Of a stretch of DNA of 38,742 nt, positions 18,285 to 25,170 are shown one piece after another. Location of the stretch: the IMG/VR virus record IMGVR_UViG_3300035670_000592, positions 1-38,742 of that record; one strand, 5' to 3'. Position 1 is the first letter of the stretch. Each line of letters starts with the position of its first letter. The position numbers and the translations under genes are program-made. A model generated the notes under the pieces. That model made no database searches, was not told where the DNA came from, and saw only the letters and a list, made by a program, of their open reading frames with translations. Origin of the DNA: a virus.

Positions 18285-18295
18285 TCAATAAAAAC

Positions 18296-18355
18296 AAAAG
18301 CCTTTTAGAATTGCGAAAGACTTCTTGGTCTTTTCATTCTTGAAGGCTTTTAATT
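18296..18355 (+). terminator. Terminator-like nested hairpin after the long fibre gene
   Basis: An outer nine-base-pair stem aaaagcctt / aaggctttt (18296-18304 and 18343-18351) encloses an inner stem aaagac / gtcttt (18316-18321 and 18328-18333). It ends in a short T run just before the ATG of the second fibre gene at 18356, so that start also lacks a Shine-Dalgarno sequence. Confidence 0.6.
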
Positions 18356-20302
18356 ATGGCTGGCGTTCTTCAGCATTTACGTTCCTCGACGCTGGATAAG
18401 CGTCCAAATCCTGCTTCCATGGTTGATGGACAAGTGGCCATTAACTATGCAAGTGGCGCTCCTGGCATGTTCTTCAAGGACAGCAATGGAGACTTAGTGA
18501 AGGTTGGGCCTGTGCATGTGGGCAGTGGAGCCCCTAATGCCGTGCCTGCAAGTGGTGGCACTGCTGGTAATTCTATTGGTGAGCAATGGTTAGATACGAG
18601 TGGCGGCACCTATGTATTTAAGATTTGGGACGGCAGTGCATGGCGCAGTGAAGCTGGTGAATTTGTAAATGTCACTGGCGATACGATGACTGGCGCACTT
18701 GGTATTATTGCGGGCAGTGCTGCATCTCCATCGCTATTCATTAGTGGCGATACAAACACTGGTATTTATTCCCCCGGCGCAGATCAATTAGCCATCTCGA
18801 CTAGTGGGTCTGGAAGACTCTTCATTGATGCGAGTGGAAATGTTGGTGTTGGCGAATCTTCTCTTACTAGGAATTTGACCGTCAAGAATGGTAGCTCTAT
18901 TGTTGCTGCTTCACTTGTTTCCAATCCGGCAAACATTGCGTACCTTCTGTTTGGCGACACAGACGCAGACGCACAAGGTCGAGTTCAGTACGACAACAGC
19001 ACTGACTCCCTTCAGCTTTACACAAATGGAAGTGAGCGGCTTCGCGTCGACTCCAGTGGCCGCTTAGGTCTGGGGACTAGTAGCCCTGATCAGCTCCTTG
19101 ATGTCGCTGCATCGACTGGCGCAACAATTCAGTTGAAATCAACCAAAACTGGCGCAGCAGTTAACGATGTCCTCGGGACTCTTGCTTATTACGGATCTGA
19201 CGGATCTGGTGCGGGTGTCGGCATAAAAAGCAGCATTACCGCAACAGCGCAAGGGACGGGGGGAGCTGGATCGGACTTGCGTTTCTTCACAACTAACTCT
19301 GCTGGTAGCAACAATACTGAAAAAGCGCGCATTGACGAGCTAGGCCGCGTAGGGATTGGCACTACTGGGCCTCTATATCCCTTGCACGTAGAAAAAAACC
19401 AAGAAGATCTTCTTGCTCTTGTCAATACAGGGGTTGTTACTTATCGTTTTCAAGTTAAATCTGACGCTTCGTTTGCAATCGTTCAAAACGCAACCGAACG
19501 CGCACGCATCGACAGCTCCGGCAGGTTGTTAGTTGGCACGTCTAGTAGCTCTTCTGGATCGCTTCTCATTACGCAAGGCAGTGCAACAAACTCCGCAGCT
19601 TCTAGCTCAATAACTCTTGCGCGTGGACAAAACAACCCTAGCGATGGCTTTGCTCTCGGTATTTTAGGATTTTCAGATAGCGGTCACGTCCAATCAGCAC
19701 AGATTTCTGGAGTCCGAGATGGCGGAACCTGGACTTCTGGCAGCAGCCAGCCAACCCGCCTAGTGTTCTCCACTACGAGCGACTCGGCAAGTAGCCCAAC
19801 CGAACGCCTGCGTATTACATCCGACGCTTACGTCCGACTTGCTTCTGGCACTGGTGGCATCCAGTTCAACGGTGACACCGCAGCGGCTAATGCGCTGGAT
19901 GATTATGAGGAGGGGACTTGGACGCCTAGCATTTCTTATAGTACCTCAAATGGTGATAGAGCAGTTGTAACGCAAATTGCACGCTATACAAAGGTTGGTA
20001 GAATTGTCCATGCAAACATCAACATTAGCTGGACAGAAAGTACATCCTCGGGAAATGTTTCTATTACAGGACTGCCTTTCACGAGCGTTAATATTGCATC
20101 TAACTTTGCGATTGGCGCCGCATCATCTACTGGAGGCTTAACTGGAATCAGCGGCGGTCTTTTGGGCAGCATCGCTCCCAACGCTACAACTGTTCAATTG
20201 TTTTACGGATCCACAGGCGCGCGTGTTGCTCTAGACGACACAAATACCGTAGGTGCAGGTGGGCAATTTGTGCAGCTTTCTATTTCCTACGAAGCAGCAT
20301 AA
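18356..20302 (+). CDS. Second tail fibre protein
   Basis: A 648-residue protein. The N terminus 'SSTLDKRPNPASMVDGQVAI' followed by 'GMFFKDSNGDLVKVGPVHVG' is a form often seen at the base of cyanophage fibres. The centre contains at least four copies of a 'GRVGIGTTGP' type beta repeat ('NVGVGESS', 'GRLGLGTSSPDQLLDV', 'GRVGIGTTGPLYPLHV', 'GRLLVGTSSSS'). The C terminus has 'NALDDYEEGTWTPSISYS', a motif common in phage fibre tips. No S74 peptidase (endosialidase-type chaperone) domain is present. It probably forms a side fibre distinct from the preceding one. Confidence 0.8.
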   Translation: MAGVLQHLRSSTLDKRPNPASMVDGQVAINYASGAPGMFFKDSNGDLVKVGPVHVGSGAPNAVPASGGTAGNSIGEQWLDTSGGTYVFKIWDGSAWRSEAGEFVNVTGDTMTGALGIIAGSAASPSLFISGDTNTGIYSPGADQLAISTSGSGRLFIDASGNVGVGESSLTRNLTVKNGSSIVAASLVSNPANIAYLLFGDTDADAQGRVQYDNSTDSLQLYTNGSERLRVDSSGRLGLGTSSPDQLLDVAASTGATIQLKSTKTGAAVNDVLGTLAYYGSDGSGAGVGIKSSITATAQGTGGAGSDLRFFTTNSAGSNNTEKARIDELGRVGIGTTGPLYPLHVEKNQEDLLALVNTGVVTYRFQVKSDASFAIVQNATERARIDSSGRLLVGTSSSSSGSLLITQGSATNSAASSSITLARGQNNPSDGFALGILGFSDSGHVQSAQISGVRDGGTWTSGSSQPTRLVFSTTSDSASSPTERLRITSDAYVRLASGTGGIQFNGDTAAANALDDYEEGTWTPSISYSTSNGDRAVVTQIARYTKVGRIVHANINISWTESTSSGNVSITGLPFTSVNIASNFAIGAASSTGGLTGISGGLLGSIAPNATTVQLFYGSTGARVALDDTNTVGAGGQFVQLSISYEAA

Positions 20303-20369
20303 ACATAAGCAAGCCCGCAACGGCTCAAAACTACGAACCTAAACCTGTCGAATCCGGAGGATTCCCCTA

Positions 20370-20576
20370 ATGGCTCTCACTCTCACTAAAGAAACCGTTG
20401 TTGACAAGATCGAAGTACTGGAAAGCAACGCCATCCAAGTGCGTTCTGCTATCCGAGTACTGGAAGATGGCGAAGTGCTGTCTTCCTCCTATCACCGCCA
20501 CGTTCTGCAGCCTGGCGATGATCTGACTAATGAAGATCCGAAGGTGGTGGCGATTGCTAATGCTGCCTGGAGTTAG
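20370..20576 (+). CDS. Small conserved phage protein
   Basis: A 68-residue protein: 'MALTLTKETVVDKIEVLESN' then 'VRSAIRVLEDGEVLSSSYHR', a pattern I associate with small cyanophage proteins of unknown function that follow fibre genes. Strong ribosome binding site (ggagg, about eight bases before the ATG) and C-ending codons suggest high expression. No membrane segment. Possibly a small virion component. Confidence 0.75.
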   Translation: MALTLTKETVVDKIEVLESNAIQVRSAIRVLEDGEVLSSSYHRHVLQPGDDLTNEDPKVVAIANAAWS

Positions 20577-20753
20577 TAGTCCTACTCACATCGAGGTCTA
20601 GATCGGCATTAAATAGCCCCAGACAATTAAGCCTGGGGCAACAGCCGACACCGTAGCGCCACTGGGTGAACCACCAGTCTACTTGACATGGTGATATTGT
20701 GGTAGGGCAGCGGTGCGTCAACACCCTGCCCTGGCCACAGTTCCCTAGAAACC
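20577..20753 (+). promoter_or_regulatory. Hairpin-rich intergenic region
   Basis: No convincing gene in 177 bases. Three inverted repeats are visible: gccccag / ctggggc (20616-20639), actgg / ccagt (20661-20678), and a strong bulged stem agggcag-ggtg / cacc-ctgccct (20704-20732). A perfect TTGACA lies at about 20693-20698 but no matching -10 box is found 16-18 bases downstream. No tRNA-like T-arm is present. It could be a regulatory RNA, an mRNA leader or a processing site for the next gene. Confidence 0.45.
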
Positions 20754-21026
20754 ATGACCGAACCAGATTACGACAACGATCTCGTCTTCCGTTCGGGCGG
20801 CAAAGAGTACGCCCGTATTGACGGAAACGAAGAATGGAAGCCTCGGACTCCTGCGACGCAGTTTGAGATCCGCGCCCAAGACAACGACGAAGACGTGACC
20901 GAGCTGGTCAAACACGTCGCTGAAATGGTTAAAGGCGTCACCATCACCACCAAAGAAGGTGGCAGCATCAAGATGAGTGGCAACGCCAAAATCCAGATGT
21001 CCAGTGGATCTATTCAAATTAGTTAG
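20754..21026 (+). CDS. Small hypothetical protein with a beta-repeat tail
   Basis: A 90-residue acidic protein: 'MTEPDYDNDLVFRSGGKEYA', an acidic helix 'DNDEDVTELVKHVAEMVK', then a short repetitive end ('SIKMSGNAKIQMSSGSIQIS') that looks like a stack of beta turns, as in fibre or spike tips. Codon use is more C-rich than in the flanking fibre genes. The ATG follows the hairpin-rich leader. Function unknown; a virion role is suggested by context. Confidence 0.65.
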   Translation: MTEPDYDNDLVFRSGGKEYARIDGNEEWKPRTPATQFEIRAQDNDEDVTELVKHVAEMVKGVTITTKEGGSIKMSGNAKIQMSSGSIQIS

Positions 21027-21038
21027 TGAGGAACCCTA

Positions 21039-21217
21039 ATGACTGAACACGAAGCAACACTCGAGCAGTGGGCAGTAGTCAAAGAAAGTTCGGCGTGGAG
21101 TGGGTAAAGGAAAAATTTGGCGAGGAGAAAGTGGATGAAATTGAAGCTGCTCTCCAAGCTCAAATTGACGAACAGGCAGCTCCTACTAAAGGCACTGGCC
21201 TGCCCTGGGCTGGCTAA
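21039..21217 (+). pseudogene. Small gene split by a -1 frame change
   Basis: An ATG at 21039 opens a frame reading 'MTEHEATLEQWAVVKESS' and stops at 21107. From about 21092 the -1 frame reads 'FGVEWVKEKFGEEKVDEIEA' and runs to a TAA at 21217, ending 'GTGLPWAG'. Joined at 'KE/KFGVEW' the two give a coherent 60-residue protein, which looks like the original product. Causes could be a one-base loss, a sequencing error, or slippage at the A-rich stretch aaagaaag. An independent start for the second half (GTG at 21068) is possible. Confidence 0.5.
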
Positions 21218-21240
21218 ACTTCTGTTTTCATCGTCTTTCC

Positions 21241-21378
21241 ATGGCGGCAAAATCAAAGATTGGCATCAGCGGGCAAAAGCTATTCACACCCGGCAAGCCT
21301 AAAAAATCTTGCCAAGGTAATGGCAAAAACAGCAAGGCCAGTCACGGACGCAAACTCCGCAGGGGACAGGGCAAATAA
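21241..21378 (+). CDS. Small basic protein
   Basis: A 45-residue, very basic protein ('KSKIGISGQKLFTPGK', then Lys/Arg/Gly/Asn-rich to the end 'RRGQGK'). It resembles short basic proteins that I recall from cyanophage structural regions, with a 'KLFTPG' turn; function unknown, maybe nucleic-acid or fibre binding. It is followed at once by a strong terminator. Confidence 0.65.
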   Translation: MAAKSKIGISGQKLFTPGKPKKSCQGNGKNSKASHGRKLRRGQGK

Positions 21379-21380
21379 GC

Positions 21381-21406
21381 AAAGGGCCGAAAGGCCCTTT
21401 CTTTTT
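21381..21406 (+). terminator. Intrinsic terminator
   Basis: A perfect eight-base-pair stem aaagggcc / ggcccttt with a GAAA tetraloop, followed by ctttttg. It ends the small-gene cluster after the fibres and separates it from the 407-residue gene. Confidence 0.88.
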
Positions 21407-21437
21407 GCGCGTACAATAAAAGAAAGACATTATTCTC

Positions 21438-22661
21438 ATGGGACAAGTAATTAGAGGCGGTGAACAGTTTGAAACTCATATTGAGGCAGATTATCGAGGA
21501 AAGATTTTACAAAAAGGGCCGGACAGTGGCAGCGTAGATGCTTTTGGAAGGCAACGGACGAGTGCTCCCTATACGCTTTTTGATAGCACAATGCGCTACG
21601 ACAAGCGTCCTGATCAATGGTTCGACAGCATTGTTGGCAGTGGCACTTCTACATTCCTGACGCATCAAAGCAGCGTGGCAATGAGTACCACCACTGCATC
21701 AGGAGACACTGTTCTTCGTCGTACTAAGCAGAACTTCCCATATCAGGCGGGCAAAAGCATGATGCTTTTGCAAAGCTTTATTGGCGCCCCGCTTACGTCT
21801 GGTCTCATTCAAGAAGTGGGAATTTTCAATGACCAGAATGGCGTGATGGTGCGTGCTAGTGGCACGAGTGTACAGTTTGTTATTAGAAGCTACGCATCTG
21901 GTACGGTCAATGAAGACGTGGTGAATCAAAGCGATTGGGATATTGATACACTTTCTTCACTTAACCTTGCCAAGGCACAAATTTTTACTGCCGATTTGGA
22001 ATGGCTTGGCGTGGGACGCGTTAGATGTGGTTTTGTTATTGACGGAGAAATAGTTTATTGCCACGAGTTTGAGCATTTCAACGCATTAGACAGTGTTTAC
22101 ATGACAACGGCTATTTTGCCGCTGTCCTATCGTATTCATAATGCTTCTGTTCAAGCTTCTTCGGCAACAATGAAGCAAGTTTGTTGTAGCCTGTTAAGCG
22201 AAGGTGGCTATGAGCCAGATGGTGCCATTTATTCAGTGGGGCACGATCTTTCAACGGTATCCAATACTTCTGGCGAGCGCATCACTGCCGGCATTCGTAT
22301 GGCCAGTGGTCGTACTGGTAATGTCATTCTTCCCGTGAGGATTTCTACTACCACTGCTTCTAGTGATGTGGTGTTGTGGCGACTACGGTTGAACCCTACG
22401 CTTTCTGGCGTTACTTGGAGCGCAGCTAACAATGGCAGGGGCAATGTAGAAGTGACGACAAGTGGCACTGCCACGGGAGGTACTGTAATTGATTCGGGCT
22501 TTGTTAGCCAAGGCAGCGCTAATAACTATGCAGTGGCAGAAGCCATTCGTTTAGCGCTTGGGCAAAACGCATCTGGCCAAAGTGACACTTTGATTCTTAC
22601 TGTGGACAGCAGCTCAAGCGCCAAGGCTTTAGGCATGATTGGTTGGGTGGAAGTGGTTTAA
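21438..22661 (+). CDS. Probable virion structural protein, 407 residues
   Basis: Begins 'MGQVIRGGEQFETHIEADYR' and has 'SVDAFGRQRTSAPYTLFDS', a motif found in predicted structural proteins of many tailed phages ('DaFGRlRvS.p.tLFD'). The rest is beta-rich, with Ser/Thr/Gly strands and no catalytic motif. It is transcribed behind a terminator and may have its own promoter; the ATG is preceded by agaaag, a fair ribosome binding site. Its place at the end of the fibre cluster suggests a tail-associated or capsid-decorating protein; exact role unknown. Confidence 0.7.
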   Translation: MGQVIRGGEQFETHIEADYRGKILQKGPDSGSVDAFGRQRTSAPYTLFDSTMRYDKRPDQWFDSIVGSGTSTFLTHQSSVAMSTTTASGDTVLRRTKQNFPYQAGKSMMLLQSFIGAPLTSGLIQEVGIFNDQNGVMVRASGTSVQFVIRSYASGTVNEDVVNQSDWDIDTLSSLNLAKAQIFTADLEWLGVGRVRCGFVIDGEIVYCHEFEHFNALDSVYMTTAILPLSYRIHNASVQASSATMKQVCCSLLSEGGYEPDGAIYSVGHDLSTVSNTSGERITAGIRMASGRTGNVILPVRISTTTASSDVVLWRLRLNPTLSGVTWSAANNGRGNVEVTTSGTATGGTVIDSGFVSQGSANNYAVAEAIRLALGQNASGQSDTLILTVDSSSSAKALGMIGWVEVV

Positions 22662-22694
22662 CCAGCTAAGCTAAGGGCTCTTGTCTTTCCTTCC

Positions 22695-22898
22695 ATGGAC
22701 GGCTTTAAAGACCAGTGGTACAAGCAGCAAGTGGATCACATCTCTGAGGCTCTTCAAGAGCTGCTTACGGACGACGATCCTGCCGTTGCCATCAAGGGAC
22801 TAAGCGAAGCTATTAGCGAGTGGGAAACCTACCACGAGAAGGAACTGGCTAAATGGAAGCGCCTTAGGGCGCTTCTAAGCTGGGAAGCTGGTACGTAA
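22695..22898 (+). CDS. Small hypothetical protein at the end of the + strand block
   Basis: A 67-residue helical, charged protein ('FKDQWYKQQVDHISEALQEL', later 'EWETYHEKELAKWKRLRALL'). No membrane segment. Its 3' end overlaps the convergent gene on the other strand by 35 bases, with a hairpin inside the overlap. It is not recognised; compact Trp-containing helices suggest a small DNA- or protein-binding factor, but nothing more can be said. Confidence 0.6.
   Translation: MDGFKDQWYKQQVDHISEALQELLTDDDPAVAIKGLSEAISEWETYHEKELAKWKRLRALLSWEAGT
22856..22875. terminator. Hairpin in the convergent gene overlap
   Basis: A perfect eight-base-pair stem gaagcgcc / ggcgcttc with loop ttag. It lies where two convergent genes overlap, and the stop of the - strand gene is in the loop. 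Neither side has a long T run, so it may slow polymerase from both directions rather than act as a classic terminator. Confidence 0.45.
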
Positions 22899-23268
22899 TT
22901 CGCAACTCTCCTCCTAGTGCCTTCACAGCCTCGCTAGCGTCCGCTGGTGGGGCTGTTTCAATGAGAACAGACGGAACAATGGCATTGGGAAGGGCTGTGA
23001 TTTTGGCTTCGGGGAAAAGCTTATGAGCTTCCCATGCAAGAGCATTTGCCTTGTTTTCCTTTTCTTCTTGTTCCCATTGTGCCACGAGAGAAGCCGTTTG
23101 TTTGTCAACGGTTTCCATGACAATTTTGGTTTTCCATTCGATCCAGTCCGGACGACAATGCTCCATGAGCAGCTTGAACCATGCATTAAAAGCAAGAGAG
23201 GGCCATCGTGAGACGGCCCAGAGTCCTGCTTCGTAGCAGAGAGCATTAAACCAACTTTCGCGGCTCAC
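22864..23268 (-). CDS. Hypothetical protein behind the endolysin
   Basis: A 134-residue protein. I start it at GTG 23268, which overlaps the endolysin stop (GTGA) and has AGGAAAG a few bases upstream; a TTG at 23283 would add five residues. The N-terminal half is Trp-rich ('SWFNALCYEAGLWAVSRW'), the middle a charged helix ('VAQWEQEEKENKANALAWEA'), with no clear membrane helix. It is co-transcribed with the lysis genes. Function not recognised. Confidence 0.6.
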   Translation of the reverse strand: MSRESWFNALCYEAGLWAVSRWPSLAFNAWFKLLMEHCRPDWIEWKTKIVMETVDKQTASLVAQWEQEEKENKANALAWEAHKLFPEAKITALPNAIVPSVLIETAPPADASEAVKALGGELRITYQLPSLEAP

Positions 23269-24212
23269 CGACTTTCCTGCCAAACTGAAATATACAAATC
23301 GCCTTGTTTTGTCAATGGCAACACTTTATCGCGGAGGTCAATGTTGTAACAGCGAATACATCCATGAGTTGGGAATAATTTCTGCCTAGGAGCCCACGCG
23401 CCTGGCCAGCCATTTGCCGAACCTCCCGAATGCAGCATAATTCCCGCCCTTCCATTGTTTCTTTCTTGACCTTCCAAGTCGATCATGTCAAAGCTGTACC
23501 AGCCGTAAGACATTAGGGTGCGATCATAAGCAGGCTTGTCCCCCACGCGATCATAGTCTCGATAAATGGCGCCAACTTTGTACACCCCCACTGGTGTGTC
23601 GCTGCTTTGGATGCGCCATTCAAAATCACTATATTGTCCACGAGCGAGACAAGGAATTTCCCACAACAGCTTTCCTTCATAGGAAAATGCTTTCATGGTT
23701 TCCACTGCATCGTTCACCACGAGATGATAGTCGCCTGGCTTAAAGCCGAAATCATGCGGGCGTTTCTTGGGGCCAATCATAGTAATTTTCGTAGATTCAG
23801 GAGCATATTCTTTCATGAGTTTAGAAAGCTTTGCAGGATACTCTGGATCCGTTGCATAGCTTTGCTCTTTTAACATGCGGGCTGCAGCGTAACGATTAGG
23901 CGCATTATTGACGCCTTTGAAATGACGATAGTCTTTATACCAGCGCGTCACTAGATATTCAATGCAAGCAGCAAGACTTGGAAAGTCAAGAAAGCCTGCC
24001 TTGATTGTCACCCATTGACCATCGTAAAATTCTTGAGTTGTGGTAGTTGTGCCCTCACCTTTTGCGCCGATGTAGTTATGCTTGCCAGACGTGTGTTTTC
24101 CAAAACCGCTTTCTAGGCAGCATTGTGCAGCAACAAGTTCTGGATAGCGGGCTCCACATTTTCTTGCAATAGTCTGGCACGAGTCCCAGAAAGCCCTGTT
24201 GGAAGCCGACAT
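23265..24212 (-). CDS. Endolysin: glucosaminidase-like plus L,D-transpeptidase-like domains
   Basis: A 315-residue protein. Residues about 1-135 resemble FlgJ-type glucosaminidases (PF01832): 'CCLESGFGKHTSGKHNYIGA' gives the catalytic Glu34, followed by 'TTTQEFYDGQWVTIKAGFLDF' and a 'YAARMLKEQSYATDPEYPAK' helix. Residues about 160-315 carry an L,D-transpeptidase (YkuD) signature: His in 'GIMLHSGG' and then 'THGCIRCYN' with Cys285 as nucleophile. It would cut glycan strands and act on the peptide stem of peptidoglycan. No signal peptide is seen, so release probably needs a holin. The 47-residue membrane protein begins four bases upstream. Confidence 0.82.
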   Translation of the reverse strand: MSASNRAFWDSCQTIARKCGARYPELVAAQCCLESGFGKHTSGKHNYIGAKGEGTTTTTQEFYDGQWVTIKAGFLDFPSLAACIEYLVTRWYKDYRHFKGVNNAPNRYAAARMLKEQSYATDPEYPAKLSKLMKEYAPESTKITMIGPKKRPHDFGFKPGDYHLVVNDAVETMKAFSYEGKLLWEIPCLARGQYSDFEWRIQSSDTPVGVYKVGAIYRDYDRVGDKPAYDRTLMSYGWYSFDMIDLEGQERNNGRAGIMLHSGGSANGWPGAWAPRQKLFPTHGCIRCYNIDLRDKVLPLTKQGDLYISVWQESR

Positions 24213-24216
24213 GGCT

Positions 24217-24360
24217 TCAGTCCTTCACGCGAAACACAGCCTTAAGGCCAGTCAGAATCAGTTGCAGGATATTGTTTTCTTTGTAAGGGGTGCGCTCAAT
24301 AATTTGATCAAGAGCAGCAACGATGATGCCGCCAACAACGAACCATTCGACGCCAGTCAT
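24217..24360 (-). CDS. Putative holin, 47 residues
   Basis: A short protein with one hydrophobic helix near the N terminus ('WFVVGGIIVAALDQIIE') and a basic end ('LKAVFRVKD'). ATG 24360 has GGAG about eight bases upstream. It ends four bases before the endolysin start, so the two are probably co-translated. Single-helix size and position fit a class-III-like holin or pinholin; a charge change between helix and tail fits insertion in the inner membrane. This gene is below common length cut-offs. Confidence 0.65.
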   Translation of the reverse strand: MTGVEWFVVGGIIVAALDQIIERTPYKENNILQLILTGLKAVFRVKD

Positions 24361-24390
24361 GATGATTCTCCAAGGAAGGTTTCTTAAAGC

Positions 24391-24600
24391 CTAGCGTTTA
24401 ATTTCAAGGCTGCGCACACGCCCTTCTAGATCGCTCATTTTGTCAGTGAGAGCACTAAGTTTTTCAGTGACGCTTTCAATTTGCACTGCCACCTTGGCTT
24501 GTTGATTACCAACTGCAATTAACATGGCTCCAGTGGAAAGGAGCATGCCAGCAGTGATAGTGGCCACAAAATTGGCCATGCCCGCCTTGAACGTTTCCAT
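24391..24600 (-). CDS. Membrane-anchored coiled-coil protein of the lysis block
   Basis: A 69-residue protein from ATG 24600 (preceded by AGGGA; a TTG five codons upstream is less likely). One hydrophobic segment ('VATITAGMLLSTGAMLIAVG') is followed by a heptad-like helix ('IESVTEKLSALTDKMSDLEG'). Such an anchor-plus-coil layout suits a spanin-like or holin-regulating protein. It is the first gene of the - strand lysis operon. Confidence 0.65.
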   Translation of the reverse strand: METFKAGMANFVATITAGMLLSTGAMLIAVGNQQAKVAVQIESVTEKLSALTDKMSDLEGRVRSLEIKR

Positions 24601-24625
24601 GGAGATTCCCTGCAATTTTTATATT

Positions 24626-24646
24626 AGCGAATGCGCATTATTCGCT
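24626..24646. promoter_or_regulatory. Operator-like inverted repeat between divergent genes
   Basis: agcgaat / attcgct arms (seven bases, perfect) around gcgcatt, and a second palindrome aatgcgcatt inside. It lies between the divergent lysis operon and the HNH gene, near an AT-rich stretch that could hold a -10 box for the - strand. Possible repressor site. Confidence 0.4.
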
Positions 24647-24687
24647 TGCTGCCCGTTAGATTATTTCCAGAAAAAGTAAATAGTGCC

Positions 24688-25170
24688 ATGCCAAGAGCGA
24701 ATGGTCCCGATGAGCTGCTTTACTCTCTCATTGAACTTCGCCCTGGAGATGCAAGACGTAGATTTCGTAAGGCTATTTTTGAAGACTATCCACTTCGTGG
24801 TCCTCTTGGGCAATGCGCCTGTGCGTATTGTGGGCGATGGGACCAGAAACTAACTATTGATCACATTGTGCCGAAGAGCAAGGGAGGGCCTCATTTTGCA
24901 AAATATAATTTGGTGCCAAGTTGCCAAGCCTGTAATCTGCTAAAGGGGGCGGATCCTATTTTTGAATGGTGGCGTCCGCAGCGCTTCTGGACTGAGAAGC
25001 GGGAAGAAATTTTGCTCGCATGGGTGCATCACAATAGTTTTGTCAGCGCTCACACTTCCTTGCAAGATATTGAAGCATTTGCAGAAGAGCGCGATTATTA
25101 CATTCCACCGTCAAAAGAAGAAGCCCCCATTTCTGGGGGCTTTTGTTATACAGAATGGCAAGCAGCTTAG
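24688..25170 (+). CDS. HNH endonuclease
   Basis: A 160-residue protein from ATG 24688 (an upstream ATG at 24631 would overlap the operator-like repeat). The HNH core is complete: zinc-ligand pairs 'CAYC' (Cys45, Cys48) and 'CQAC' (Cys79, Cys82), 'TIDHIVPKSKGGPH' with Asp58-His59, Asn74 and Asn83. It resembles free-standing phage HNH nucleases of the type that follow or cut conserved genes. The sequence is on the + strand between two - strand blocks, and its last codons form an intrinsic terminator. Confidence 0.85.
   Translation: MPRANGPDELLYSLIELRPGDARRRFRKAIFEDYPLRGPLGQCACAYCGRWDQKLTIDHIVPKSKGGPHFAKYNLVPSCQACNLLKGADPIFEWWRPQRFWTEKREEILLAWVHHNSFVSAHTSLQDIEAFAEERDYYIPPSKEEAPISGGFCYTEWQAA
25122..25146 (+). 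terminator. Terminator inside the 3' coding end of the HNH gene
   Basis: An eight-base-pair stem agccccca / tgggggct (loop tttc) followed by ttttgtt. It is about 25 bases before the stop codon of the HNH gene, so RNA ended here would lack the last codons. The reverse strand also shows a fair T run (from ttcttctttt), so it may serve the convergent gene as well. Confidence 0.75.

Noticed and set aside
14730-20302. Possible diversity-generating retroelement near the fibres
   Set aside because: No reverse transcriptase gene or template/variable repeat pair is visible in the window.
20577-20753. tRNA gene
   Set aside because: No T-arm consensus and no four-armed fold can be drawn from the three stems.
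24199-24387. 62-residue + strand frame opposite the holin candidate
   Set aside because: The - strand frame has a ribosome binding site, a clear membrane helix and tight spacing with the endolysin; the + frame has none of these.
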